Origin: Cryphonectria parasitica EP155
Lineage: Eukaryota > Ascomycota > Sordariomycetes > Diaporthales > Cryphonectriaceae
DNA: 64,000 nucleotides
NCBI RefSeq assembly: GCF_011745365.1
Contig: NW_024468916.1
Location: forward strand, 975,630 to 1,039,629
Reading direction: 5' to 3'
How positions within the stretch are numbered: the stretch's first letter is position 1; every line of letters starts with the position of its first letter. The notes under the pieces were generated by a model. It ran no database searches. It had not been told where the DNA came from and was given only the letters and a program-made list of their open reading frames with translations. Below, in pieces: positions 24,148-36,387 of this stretch. The position numbers and the translations under genes are program-made.

Positions 24148-27100
24148 ATGCAGGCTGTCCCCAGTGTAAGTCAAGTTGCACCCTACCTCGGCCCGCGTTG
24201 TTGCAGCTAGGGGCACGGTATAAGGGTGGAGGATCCCCTGCCGCAGCAGACTTGGGCGCATGCTCCTACCTAGCCTGTCCGTATGGCGATTCGTTGCCTT
24301 TCCCCCTACCAACACTTCCTTCAAGCCAAGGGCGTGATACAATACTTTGGAGTCCAACAACTGCTAATTTGGGCTTTCCTGCTACAACAGTTAGTTGGGA
24401 CCGGCACCGTCGTTGCCGCTGCTTCTTCTGGCCTTGTCTTTGGCCAGCCCTCCGACTCGACCCTCCCCGCCTCTTCCCAACGACAATCACGGCCCTCTTC
24501 CCCCCTGGTGCGAAAAGTGTTTACCGACTTTAGTGTCGACAGCAGCTCGAGAGCCACGCCTACGCCTCCCCCAGCCTCGCGCCCAGGAACGAGCCCTGCG
24601 GTCAGTCTATCACAACTTGGCGACGGGCATTCCGGCCCCACTCATGACCACCACCACTGTGCGCCACTCTACTCCCACCCACTCAGTGGCAACGGCCAGC
24701 CAGCATCGGCGGGCAAGCAGGTCACCCCACCAAAGGCACCAAGTCGACGACAGTCGTACATCCGGGCAGCTGAGGTCGCCCCGAGCATCAACGAGAGTTC
24801 CCGAGACTCTTTTCAGTCCCACCAGAGCAGCTCCTGGATAAGGCGACTCTCCTTGCGGCCTAGTTCGCAGCAGGACAGCCCTAGGTCCAGTCTCGGTCCA
24901 GATTCGTCCATTTCCTTCTCTCAGGCCTCTGGCTCGGTCGTGCTCTCTCCTACGGTCTCATTGACGCCGACGGTACCGCCGAACAAGCTGATCAAGCGAT
25001 TTGGGTCCACTCATGAGAGCTTGTTTGCCCGGCGCCAGTCCAAGGGAGAGATTCCGACCCTACGACGGCCTGCTACGAGCCACCAGCGGTCTGCCACGGT
25101 CCAGCAGCTGCCGGCCTCACCAGATACAGACATGCCGTTCGACAATATGTCGCTGGACCAGGTGTCACGACCCCGTGCCTCGACGACTGGACAGACGCAT
25201 GCACCTCTGAGACTCCAAGAGCCCTCGAATTGGACGTCCTTCTTTCACATGAGGAGAGTGAAGACAGCCAGACGTGCGAACGTAAAGAGCCCCAGTGCTG
25301 AGAGCAGTCTTTTGGACTATCCCTTACCCAAGATGAGAATCCGTGTCCGGCATGGCAGTTTTCCTCGCCCGTTCTTGGTAAAACCGCAGTCCATATCGGA
25401 TGCAACCTTTGAGGTAGCTATGGCTGAATCAGAACTGGATCGGCCCTTCACCATGGAGACGTCGGGTCGTTCTGAATTAAGTGCCCGGGACTCTGATCAG
25501 GTATTGTCAGAGCAGTCCGACAGCACCTCGACAAGGAAAGCTCGCCGGTCTCTCTCAACGCAGTTCAGGAAAGCCACAGCGGGCAGCCTACGAAGGACAA
25601 AGAGGAAGACAGACGAGAGTAGCGCGACGAGGCGGTATGCGTCCGACCCTACATCGTCTTCGACATCAGACGCCGCGCGGTCAGGCGACCGCGGGGCTGG
25701 AATTCACGAGCTCTTCACACCGCCCAAGTCTGCACACCGGGCTAATCAGAGTGTTGAGATGTCTCGATCTCATGAGCAGACGCGCGATTGCTCGTCACCC
25801 ATACCTCCTCTCTCGCGACTTTCCACCTTCCACATGGATATGTCCCGTATGGGCCCTTCTCCGCCACCATCTGCAGGTCTTTTGACATCCAGCCCCACCC
25901 AGTTTAGTCCCACTGCTGCGCCTTTCGGCGCCCCAGTGTCGCTGCACAGCAGGGCCGTGTCGAAAGAAGGGGCATCCACCCTCGCCGGCTCTGAAATGTC
26001 GGTGCCTGGACTGGCTTCTGGAGATGATGATACGGACTACAGAAGCGATGCACTGTTTGATTCGTTCCGGACTACTGATACCAACAGGTTGAGGATGGTC
26101 GAGACGCCCCTGGACACGATGTTTGATGAGTCTTTCCCCGGTGCACCTGGCAACGTCAAGACGAAGAGATTATCCATCCAGGAGATCCTGGGCAATTCAT
26201 GGGATGGAAACACCCGGATTCTCGAGGAGGACGAAGGAGGTTCGACGCCCCTGCGCGGGCTGCGCGGGCTCCGCATCGCAGACGACACCTACGATGCCGA
26301 GGATCGAGCCACCGAGATAGCCAAATACCAGCTCTCGATGGGTGACCGAGGCATGGGCACGGGCAGGCTCTCGTTGGACACAACAGACGATGACTACGAC
26401 TGGGCCAGGGATGACGAAGAGGCTTTCAGCAATCCTCTCTCGCCACCTGTAACCTCTCTTAACCTCCGAAGGGGCCCCAGCCTTCTCCCTCTGCGGTCGG
26501 CGCTGTCCAGGATCAGTGACAAGAGTACTTCCGACGGATACACAGTCGCCAGTCCCAGCGAACGACCGAGGAGCAACGTATTTGATTGGAGCGAGCCTTC
26601 CCAGGAGAAGACCGATGACGGGGTTTCTAGACCCAGAACCGCTCACGGAAAGCAGGAGTCGGATCCTCGAGGGGGCCGGGCGTCCAACCGAAAAGGCTGT
26701 GCGCCTGCCCACATACGCAGCCAGAGCGTACCAGTCGTCCACGATGCACTGGAAACCACCAAGAATGCTCCCAAGTTTGGAACATGGGCCGTTGGTAACA
26801 AGAACGCCAGCGAGGAGTGGGACGACGACTTCGACTTTGACGAAGCAAGTCATTCCGGATCCAGCTCGAGACCTGCCAAGGGTCTCCTCATGCGTGTGCC
26901 AGAGTCTATCCGAGCCACGCAGCCGACTGTGAAGGCACACTCCGGCCAAATCCGGGAACTGTCGCTGCTCGTCAGCAGTCTCAAGCGACTCTGTAGGCAG
27001 GGCCGGGAGCTGAACTTGACTGGTGGCCAAGCGGCGTCACTGTGGAAGGAGGCCGAGAACATTATCTCCTTGGCATCGCCCGACGAGGATGAAGCAGAGG

Positions 27101-27792
27101 AGACCGATACGGACCGGAGTTTTTCCGATTTCGACCCATTGACGATCGACGAGCGCTTCCTTGACGAAGGGTTTGATGCTTCCACGCTGGACCGCTCAGA
27201 AGGGTCGACACACAGCACTGACCCGGACATCCCAAAGAATGCTGTGGTGAAGGAGAAGAAGGTGGCACGAAGACGTTCTGTCTTTTCCCCCGACGACGAC
27301 ATCTTCGGCAACAACTCATCCCTGGAGCTGCCCGCCCCCGCCACGCGGCCGCATACACCTCGGACGCCTGAGCGCGTGAGGGAATTCCACACACCTGACG
27401 GGACCGTCGTCTCGTCTGTCATCGCAGCAATGGAGCAACAGCGGTCTCAGCCGAACCGACCCCCAGAGTCGCCGCTGAAGCCGTCTACGGCCAAGCTCTT
27501 CTTTGACACAAACAGCCTCCAGGAGCTTGTGAAGCGAGCCAATTCCATTTTCCACACCCTGTCCGACATCGTGCGGCGGGAAGAGCTCCTCACCATGAGT
27601 CCGCAGGCTACACCCAGGCATGACAGGCACAGGCGTGGTGGGAGCCCAGCGTTTACGCGGGTCTTCTCGGGCCCCGATGAAGGGTCTCCCCGCCATCTGG
27701 TCAAGAGCCAAAAGAGCCATTCACCAATGCCACGAAGTTCACTCGAATCGAACGGCCTGAGCCAACGAATGCAGATGATGACGGTTAGCTGA
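24148..27792 (+). CDS. Large serine-rich, probably disordered protein of unknown function
   Basis: The function is not recognised. I propose exon 1 at 24148-24165 (MQAVPS), a 282-base intron (GTAAGT..CAG) and exon 2 at 24448-27792, giving 1120 residues. The uninterrupted frame would instead start at 24283 and give 1169 residues with a hydrophobic N-terminus that looks artificial. Most of the chain is Ser/Pro/Arg-rich and probably disordered, with many RxxS-type sites and phrases such as PSRRQS and HIRSQSVP. Conserved-looking islands near the C-terminal third are KFGTWAVG then EEWDDDFDFD (about 795-804), a helix from HSGQIRELSLLVSSLK (about 837), LWKEAENIISLA, and an amphipathic helix LFFDTNSLQELVKRANSIFH from about 1023. 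A scaffold or regulator role is a guess; similarity to Byr4-type proteins came to mind but could not be established. Confidence 0.8.
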
Positions 27793-28953
27793 AGGCCGGC
27801 ACTCAACAGACACACACACACACACACATTTCATACCAAATTAATGTTTGATTATTCGCCACTCGGTGAAACCGATGGTCCTCTTGTCAGTCACACCAAC
27901 AACGACGTCGACCATCACTTACACACGCACACACAACTATGTACATGTACGAATACTTAAAAGCTAAATCGGTTGCTTTCCCGGTGCCTTTTCATCCACG
28001 GTTCATTTGCATAGCACAACAGGGATTCTCAAAAAAAAGAAATTAAAAAAGAAAAAAAAGGGTGTAGCGGCCTGGCCCATGGAAGGAGGTCTTCTTTGGC
28101 ACAACAGCAGAAGATCTGCTTGATCTCGCGTCTGGCCAGAACAGGCGGGATGGTACATCAGCAGCAGGTCGAAGGAGGGAAAAACACATTTTCTACTGTC
28201 CAAGGGATGAGGCTTTCTAAATATACCAGGTTGTCACCACAAGGGAATGGGCGGAAAGCCGGCAGAAACACGCACGGATAGCAAACCCGCGAGGGTGATG
28301 GTGGGCACTGTGAGATGGCCGGACTGGTCTCTTAGGATACTCGGCAGTCTCGGCCATAGGACCCAGGAATGGGCGGAGAGGCAAAGCAAGCAAGCAGCAT
28401 TTGGCAAGTGTATGCATTACGGAGCTCACATCGGCTTTTGTAAGAAATCTTGTTTTCATCAATCAGTGTTGGTAGTCTTCATGAGTCTGTGTGCAGTGCG
28501 GGCAGAAGCGGGGGTGTTGTTCTTGAATGCCTTCGCAACCCGCTCTCCATCGCAATGCATGCACGCAGGCATGCAAGGAATTAGATCTCTATGACTACAC
28601 AATCATGGTTTCTCTGGTACCTCTTGGATGATGTGACATGCTCCATTAATAGTGCCGTCTGAGATAGGACGTTCATTTTGACTACCCAATGAAAGGCACA
28701 GCATACATACATGAGGAGGCCAGCCAGCCAGCCAGCCTGTGGCGCAGAGTCTTTCCTGTCATGTCTCTCGAGGCTTCAAAATACGGTGCATGCTATCAAT
28801 AAACTGGAACCTCTCAACAGCCGCAATGAGACAATGCAGGGGCAGACGAGTGTCAGTGTTGTGCCTCCAGGCACGGCGGCAACGATGTCCTTGGGTTGCC
28901 GCGCGCTAGTGCCAAGGGGTCGCGCACCTTAGGGAACTCCGGCGACGGCTTTG

Positions 28954-28991
<38 letters not shown>

Positions 28992-30312
28992 TCAGCATGG
29001 ATGTACAGTATGTATCGGATGTGCAAAACCCTTCAGAAGCATGAGTAGTGATGATTGAGCGTGTGCGTTCCACGACGACGTGGTTCGTGGGTGGTTTGGG
29101 TTGTGCTTGAGAAACAGGGGAGGGGGCGCATCCGGGATCGGCGGGTGCCCTGTATGAAAATGATTGAATTGGGTGGTTGTGCTGGTTCGTTATGCCCGTT
29201 GCGTCAGTTTCTTGGAAACTGGGGTCGGTCTGACTGACCAAGAGGAGGCTTGCTGGCTAGGATGAGTTGTCGCGAGTTTTACAACTTTTGGTGTTGGTTT
29301 TGCTTTTATATTTAGTCTTCAAGCCATTACTCGTCCCAAGGGAGAGCGGTGGGGGAGGGAGGGGGGCAACTTTGCAGATGCAAGCCCTCGGCATTCATTT
29401 ACATTTAATCTCGAGGGGGTTCATTTGGAGGATCTACCTTCCGATTATTGGGTAGTGTAACCTCGCCAGAACAGAAGACGAGGTGAGGTAGGGATGGGGG
29501 CGTCTGAAGATTTATGAGATTGCCATTGTTTTCATAATCTGGTCTCTCACGTGGTATGATATCTCATATGAAGGGAGTGTTCATCTCTCTCTCTATCTCG
29601 TCGCGCAGAGCACTGGAGCCAATGAGTTGAATTGGGTTTAGCCTATATTGTCTTTCGCCCACCACAACGTGGGGCAGAGTAAAAACAGCGAACTCCCCTG
29701 TTCTCGTGGCTGCCCATCAGCTAGCGTGGCACGGGTGCTGAGGCGGGGGCGCTGATAGTGAGCGGTGAGAGCAAAGCACAGCAGGGCAGAGAGCAGAGGT
29801 GAAGGGCGAAACGATGTTTTTGGGGGGGGGGGCCGGGCGGGCTCTAATCTCGAGGAGGTGAAGTAGAGCTACCCACTTTTTTGGCACCACTAGCCAAGGT
29901 AGAAGCAGCTGGTTGATTGGCTGTAGCTGCACGGTCCTTTCCTCCAAATCAAAAATCAACAAACCAGAGTCCACGCAGCAACCCAACCCAGACCCAATCT
30001 AGGCTGCACCACCCCTGATTTCCCCCCCGCCCAACCCTCACGCCGCCTTCACTAACCAACCATAACTGTGCGGGTGGTAGTACTGTGGTAGTGGTAATAG
30101 CGCTACTTTTTGCTGGGCGACCACAAACCAAAACAACCCTTTCACGCTTATCCCCTCTGGCCCGCAGCTCCTGTCTCTCGCCCTCGCTCCCAATTCCGCC
30201 ATCCCAACCCAAAACACACATACCAGCAACCTTGCTGTCGTTTCGCGTCCTGTCTCTCTGGTATCGTCTTGCCTCTTCATTCCTCTCTTCTCAACACCAG
30301 ACCATCGTCAAC
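27793..30312. other. Intergenic region upstream of beta-tubulin
   Basis: About 2.5 kb. A (CA)n tract at 27809-27828 follows the upstream stop codon directly, and a (GT)n tract occupies 28955-28990. The last ~400 bases are C/T-rich and likely hold the tubulin promoter and leader. No gene or structural RNA is evident. Confidence 0.6.
28955..28990. repeat. (GT)n microsatellite
   Basis: About 18 uninterrupted GT units between two supported genes. Confidence 0.95.
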
Positions 30313-32372
30313 ATGCGTGAGATTGTAAGTTTGAACCCCCCTTGGCGATCATCTCGTCCAGAAAATCCTACTCCAAGGGTCCTGAGACGCGTCGGTTGGT
30401 GCTGAGCGTCGGGCTCACCTTTCTCGCCTTTTTCGCATCGCCCTGCCATGCCCCTGAGCCTCAACCCCACTATCGCGACCTGCCCTCACCTTTGGGCCTC
30501 GATGACCTCGAGCACAGAACTGGATAGCAATATCGGAAAGACGCGTCTAGATGGCTAACATGATGTTTTTCTCTGCGTACAGGTTCACCTCCAGACCGGC
30601 CAATGCGTGAGTCGTACCCCTCGTCAAACACGGCAATCTGCCCACCGTGGCGGCGGCTATCTTGCTGCCTGGGGGGAGAAGGAAAAAAACCAACCAAACT
30701 GACACGTTTCTTAGGGCAACCAAATCGGTGCCGCCTTCTGGTGTGTATTTTCGACACGATACAGCTACATCGACATCGTGCAGCAGACTTGGATGCTGAC
30801 CTCGACAATAGGCAAACCATCTCCGGCGAGCACGGCCTCGACAGCAATGGCGTGTACGTACCCTATCTCGGCTTCCCAAGCAAGACAGACGCGACTTGAG
30901 CTTTCCTGCTGACCACCACATAGCTACAACGGCACCTCCGAGCTCCAGCTCGAGCGCATGAACGTCTACTTTAACGAGGTATGTCTTATCGGGTGATCAA
31001 GCTCAAGCTTCCACCTCGGCCAACCCCCCCCCCCCCCTTTCCGGGGCCCTCGACTTCTGGTATAGGCGAGCTTCCTCTTCTGACGCGCTTCTTGTCCAGG
31101 CCTCCGGCAACAAGTATGTTCCCCGCGCCGTCCTCGTCGATCTCGAGCCCGGTACCATGGATGCCGTCCGCGCTGGCCCCTTTGGTCAGCTGTTCCGTCC
31201 CGACAACTTCGTCTTTGGCCAGTCCGGTGCCGGCAACAACTGGGCCAAGGGTCATTACACCGAGGGTGCTGAGCTGGTTGACCAGGTTCTGGATGTTGTG
31301 CGTCGCGAGGCCGAGGGCTGCGACTGCCTCCAGGGCTTCCAGATCACCCACTCTCTGGGTGGTGGTACTGGTGCTGGTATGGGTACTCTGCTCATCTCCA
31401 AGATCCGTGAGGAATTCCCCGACCGTATGATGGCAACCTTCTCCGTCGTGCCCTCCCCCAAGGTCTCCGACACCGTCGTCGAGCCTTACAACGCCACACT
31501 CTCCGTCCACCAGCTGGTCGAGAACTCGGATGAGACCTTCTGCATTGACAACGAGGCTCTGTACGACATCTGCATGCGTACCCTCAAGCTGTCCAACCCC
31601 TCCTACGGCGATCTTAACTACCTGGTGTCGGCCGTCATGTCCGGTGTCACGGTCTCCCTGCGCTTCCCCGGTCAGCTGAACTCTGACCTGCGCAAGCTGG
31701 CTGTCAACATGGTCCCCTTCCCTCGTCTCCACTTCTTCATGGTCGGCTTCGCCCCCCTGACCAGCCGTGGCGCCCACTCCTTCCGCGCCCTCACCGTCCC
31801 CGAGTTGACCCAGCAGATGTTCGACCCCAAGAACATGATGGCTGCCTCTGACTTCCGCAACGGTCGCTACCTGACATGCTCTGCCATCTTGTAAGTTTTC
31901 TTGTCTTTTCCTCGCAAGTCTCGACGAACGTCTTGGGCTGTTTGGCTAACCCTGTCTTTCTCTCTTCCCCTTCTCTAGCCGTGGTAAGGTCTCCATGAAG
32001 GAAGTCGAGGACCAGATGCGCAACGTCCAGAGCAAGAACTCGTCCTACTTCGTCGAGTGGATTCCCAACAACGTCCAGACCGCCCTCTGCTCCATTCCCC
32101 CCAAGGGCCTCAAGATGTCCTCGACCTTTGTCGGCAACTCCACCGCCATCCAGGAGCTCTTCAAGCGTGTCGGCGAGCAGTTTACCGCCATGTTCCGGCG
32201 CAAGGCTTTCTTGCATTGGTACACTGGCGAGGGTATGGACGAGATGGAGTTCACTGAGGCTGAGTCCAACATGAACGATCTCGTCTCGGAGTACCAGCAG
32301 TACCAGGATGCTGGTGTTGACGAGGAGGAATACGAGGAGGACGAGGAGATCCCTATTGAGGAGGAGGCTTGA
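30313..32372 (+). CDS. TUB2: Beta-tubulin
   Basis: Beta-tubulin pairs with alpha-tubulin to build microtubules and is the target of benzimidazole fungicides. Seven exons were read: 30313-30324, 30583-30606, 30715-30740, 30812-30853, 30924-30978, 31100-31890 and 31979-32372. They sum to 447 residues, the usual fungal length. The N-terminus is MREI, the translational autoregulation signal known for beta-tubulins. The GTP-binding loop GGGTGAGMG is at 140-148, and the C-terminal tail is acidic ([17 protein letters not shown]). Residues linked to benzimidazole resistance are all of the sensitive type: His6, Tyr50, Phe167, Glu198, Phe200 and Leu240. Introns fall after codons 4 and 12, within codon 21, within codon 35, after codon 53 and near codon 317. 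Intron 5 holds a C14 run at 31024-31037. This is the most secure gene in the window. Confidence 0.98.
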
Positions 32373-33562
32373 ATTATCGTCTGATGCGATGGAGGGGTGC
32401 TGCTGCCCGGGTGTGCAATGATCAAGGACCTCTTTTAAGCGGGAGTCCCTAATCAACATCATTGTACGCTATTTGTGGTACTTTACATTCTCAGCCTGCC
32501 ACTATTGCGTGTCCCCACCTCTGTCTTGCGTGTGTGTGTGGATAGATATTCGATTCCGAGGGGTTCTGGTAATCGATTGACCAATCGTCTAAAAAGAGCA
32601 AAAGGGCAACTTTGGTTTTTACAATATACTTCTTATAGTTGACCCTCTTCCACACGGACCAAATTCCGAGCAAAGTTCTGTTGTGAATATGCATGTACTG
32701 CACAACCGGCAGTGATGTTGTTTTCTTACGTGACAAGGCAGATCTAATTACTATCAAACGTCCAACTGACACCGAGCTCATACTGAAGCTGGTTAGGGCG
32801 GTGATATGCACTATAGCTACCTTCGCATGCATATAGTCCTTTGCAACCCACATTCAAATCGTATATCAACCGGTTTCCGGTGGCAGAGTGCACCGCCCTC
32901 GGCGGTCGTCAAAGTCTGGGACTTACTGAGAAAGAGATAGGGCTTAGCTCTTCGTCCTGGTGTTCACTCATGTAGGTAAGAAGGCGGGGAGAGGGAAAGG
33001 AATTGTTGTGCTCTCCTGTCTGTCATGTTGATCAATTTTTTCCTTCCTTTCTTCTTCTCTTTTCCCTTAGCTGGGTTATAGACTGGATGAGTTTGTAGTC
33101 TTAGGATCCTCAAGATAGTGGTAGTGCAGAATATGAGCCTTGTTGGACTCGCGGTTGTTAACTGTAAGAGATTACTTGCAAGGCAAGTTTCAACTACTGA
33201 TTGCGGTGTTCTTGTTCGTCTTTCATGATTGGTGCAAGGACTTGTGCTTCTCTTTGAGAAGAAAAAGGGGGGGGGGGGGGGAAGAGCAGCATTCTTCCCC
33301 TGAGTTCTGTGTGCTCGATCTCCTCCTTCAGTGAGTATTGATAGTGTCTGTAACTCCTTTCACACTTTGAAAGGACAGTTGAGTATTTGGAGAGTCCGTC
33401 TATCCCACTGGCGAAACGCTACGAGATGATACTTTAGTGAAATAAGTCATGTTTAGAGCACTTAGGTAGTCGAAAAGGTTAAAGTCAATATTACGATAAG
33501 TAGGCAACGCTGATTAAGTGAGATTATAGCCCCAAAAGTTTCACAACGTATCAGTTATTCAG

Positions 33563-33865
33563 TTATCCGCTGGACACCATGAACTTCTCGCGCACCCACC
33601 TGACAAACTCTTTCACCACAGTTGCACGGTGCTGGAGGCTTTGCTTTGTGTTGGACTACCAGGGCTCTCGGGCCTCAGAGAGAGCCTCCCAGAGTTGAGT
33701 GGTTTTGAGCTCTAATGACCGCTGAGAAGGAATGCGGTCGATGGACCGAGATGATGATGGATTCTTCGATGTCTGATAGTAAACGTAAACGACAGATATG
33801 AGTGGCTTCTGTCCTTCGGTAAGGAGAGTCCCCATTGTCCTCTCACCAATCATTCTCTTTTTCAC
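33563..33865 (-). pseudogene. Possible remnant of a coding sequence interrupted by one stop codon
   Basis: On the minus strand a frame reads ..LLTEGQKPLISVVYVYYQ.., then QRSLELKTTQLWEALSE, AREPW, a TAG stop (33656-33658), and continues 30 codons (..HRATVVKEFVRWVREKF..) to TAA at 33563. The mix of residues is more protein-like than surrounding frames. The single TAG would be CAG if one C had become T, the direction expected of repeat-induced point mutation. No domain is recognised and chance is a serious alternative. The AT-richer surroundings fit a decayed element. Confidence 0.22.
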
Positions 33866-35531
33866 GGCAGTTTTTATGTATTTCTATGTTGCTGGTCGTG
33901 ATGCTCACCTAGCTCAACTGTCTGGCCCTTTTTGAAATCCGACATTGAGAACCATGATAGCACCAGCAGAAGACCCTCCACAGTGCTGACTGTGATGATG
34001 TGGTATTATACAGAGTCGATGTCGAAGGCAGGATGGAGAGATTGAATAACTATTTGGCATAGGTTTATAAATTTTATACTTTCCTGTTTGAGGGTCAACA
34101 ACAGACTCGCGCGGTGTCCATCTGACGATCAAAACCCTTATCTTTGACTTTGAGCACAGAGTGGAAGCCTCTCTCATCTTCCATTATCCCACACCAAGAA
34201 CAAGAAAAATCATAGGCTTGGTCGGAGTAAACACTACTCACGTCATGATGGACGAGCGGCGGGGACAGCGTAGCCACATTTCAGCTGGCGGGCGTCCCGG
34301 CGATCTCCACAGGAGAGGCAGTGGCGAGCCAGAAAAAGGTGGCGTTTGAATATCGATCAATGAGTAATCAACCCCGGTGGAAGAGGATGTTCTACACCAG
34401 GGTTGTCTCTATGTAAGCGCTCAGTCTCCTTGGACATTACGAGTGTAACTCGCGGGGGGGGGATCCTCACAAGGTTCACGGCGTTTGTGAGTGTGATCTA
34501 TGGGGACAGCCTGGCGGCAGATGCAGAACTACTTTTTTTAGAATGAAAGAAAGAAAAAGAAAAAGAAAAAAGAAAAAAGAGATCGGATCATCTTGTGACG
34601 GCTTCGCAAAAGTTGAAGAAATGTGGTGTGTGTGGAGGGGCCAGAGTGACATTCGAACGGACCATGCCGGCAAAATCTATACTTACAAGCGCTGGTTGGT
34701 AGGCTATGGGTATAAAAAGGACGGGACAGCTGTCATAGGTAGTACGATCAGCCCTGGAGGATATTGTATGCGATCTTGGCCCGACATGCAGCATGCATGG
34801 TGGTACGATCCACACATGCATGCCTCTATAAGCGACTGCAACAGGATGATGATCCACTTTGGTCAATAAGAGAGGGAGAAAGAGAAAGAAGAAAAACAAC
34901 CCCGGTAATTCGTTGTCCCTGCTGATAGACTAGAACATCAAACCGAGAAGAATAAACTATCTGCGTGTTGGATGCTGTCGAGCGGCCGATGCCAAGGACT
35001 GAGTCTATGGACGGAGAGGCCGATTATGAACTGTCAAGCAAAGTTGGACTGGGGGGGCGGTGAACAGGGATTCACTGCTAGAGTTGAGCTGCGTTGATAA
35101 AAAGGGAAGAGAGAGATCTTGGCGGTTCCGGGGAAGTGAATGCTGACGCCCAGCCAGCAGGTCGGCGGCTGCGGTGATGGACGACTCAAAGATCGTGGGC
35201 CTCCATGATGGCGTGCGTCATCTATGAATGGAAGTGTGATTAGGGGCATGCTTGGTGCGTGTTGTGATGGCCTCAACCCAACCCGACCCGACCCAGTCTT
35301 TTGTTTCAAGATGCTGCCACTCTTCACGCATTCACTGCTGTTGTGACCCGTGGCTGTCGTGAGATGGTTGAGGCAGCCTGCGCACGTTCTCAATCCACAA
35401 GAGTCCAAGAAAAAATGTTGCTGGCTGGGAATGGGGTAAGGATTGCAAAAGAGCGTACATACATTAATACGTATTGTACACTAACGAGAAAAGAGTGAGG
35501 ATTGCAGTTTTGAGCAGCAACTGCAGTATGT

Positions 35532-35620
35532 GGAGACAGAACCTTTTGGGGGGGGGGGAGGGGCCCTGCCAGGCACAAGAACAGACAGGCCCGCCCTAAA
35601 CCACTAGGCCACCAGGCCAT
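35532..35620 (-). other. tRNA-like (SINE head-like) sequence candidate
   Basis: On the minus strand, TGGCCTAGTGG (35611-35601) matches the RNA polymerase III A-box consensus TRGCNNAGYGG exactly and sits in a D-arm-like context. About 60 bases on, GGTTCTGTCTCC (35543-35532) keeps only the first half of a B box. No tRNA cloverleaf can be drawn and a G-rich run separates the parts. It could be a decayed tRNA-derived element or chance. Confidence 0.25.
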
Positions 35621-36387
35621 CACAGCCGCCCCCTGGCCTGTGACCCTGTGCTATGGTGGTAATAGTAGGCGTATCGTACCTGAACTGGATGTCACCCCCC
35701 ACTCTACGTAACGCACCCAACCATCATCCTATCGCGTGGGATCCTCCATGCTTCTTAGTTCGCATCTAATTGTCTGCACAGCCCACCACACCTCTTCCTC
35801 CCTTCCTCCTCTTCTGAGACTTCATTTTCTTATCTGATGAACACACATGCAACCACTGGATCGCTCACTACTGCACTCTTGACCGAGCCACCCGCCCCCG
35901 ACCGCCGTTAGACCATCCACCTCAAGCGTGATCCGCGTACGTCGTGCGCAACCCTGAGCGTAACACACCAGTGTGAAGACGGGGGCCACTTAGTTCTTGT
36001 CCAGGCTCTGGCTGTTTGGACTGGTTAATCGAGCATCACACGCGGCCAAGGAAGGACCTTGCTCGAGAGGCTGTGGACAGCTGCTTGGACGCAAAGCGAC
36101 TGACCCTCCAAGGCCCGCTTTCCAACCTCGCAACCCAGCGTCGCGTCTACTAGTCGAGCGCCCTAACCCTTTGAACAGCCTTTGTGAGAGCAGATCCTCA
36201 GCAGCTGGCGGCGCGTTTGAACGGCCGGCCCCTCAAAAGAGGAACAAAGAAAGAAAAGAAACAGGCCGTCCCATTATCTATCCTCGTCGCTACTTTGGCC
36301 TCCACCCGCCGGCTGCGCAACAAAGAGACCACTCACGACCCTGACTCACTATCATTTTTTTGCGGGGGAGGATCCAACTTGGCCTTC

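Larger units (their letters stand above)
32373..36387. other. Intergenic region with AT-richer core
   Basis: About 4 kb. From roughly 33100 to 34300 the base composition is visibly richer in A/T than the neighbourhood, and the minus strand holds a possible stop-interrupted coding remnant (listed separately). A G run lies near 33268, and a tRNA A-box-like string at 35601-35611. The right end is the promoter and leader of the deaminase-like gene. No intact gene is supported. Confidence 0.55.
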
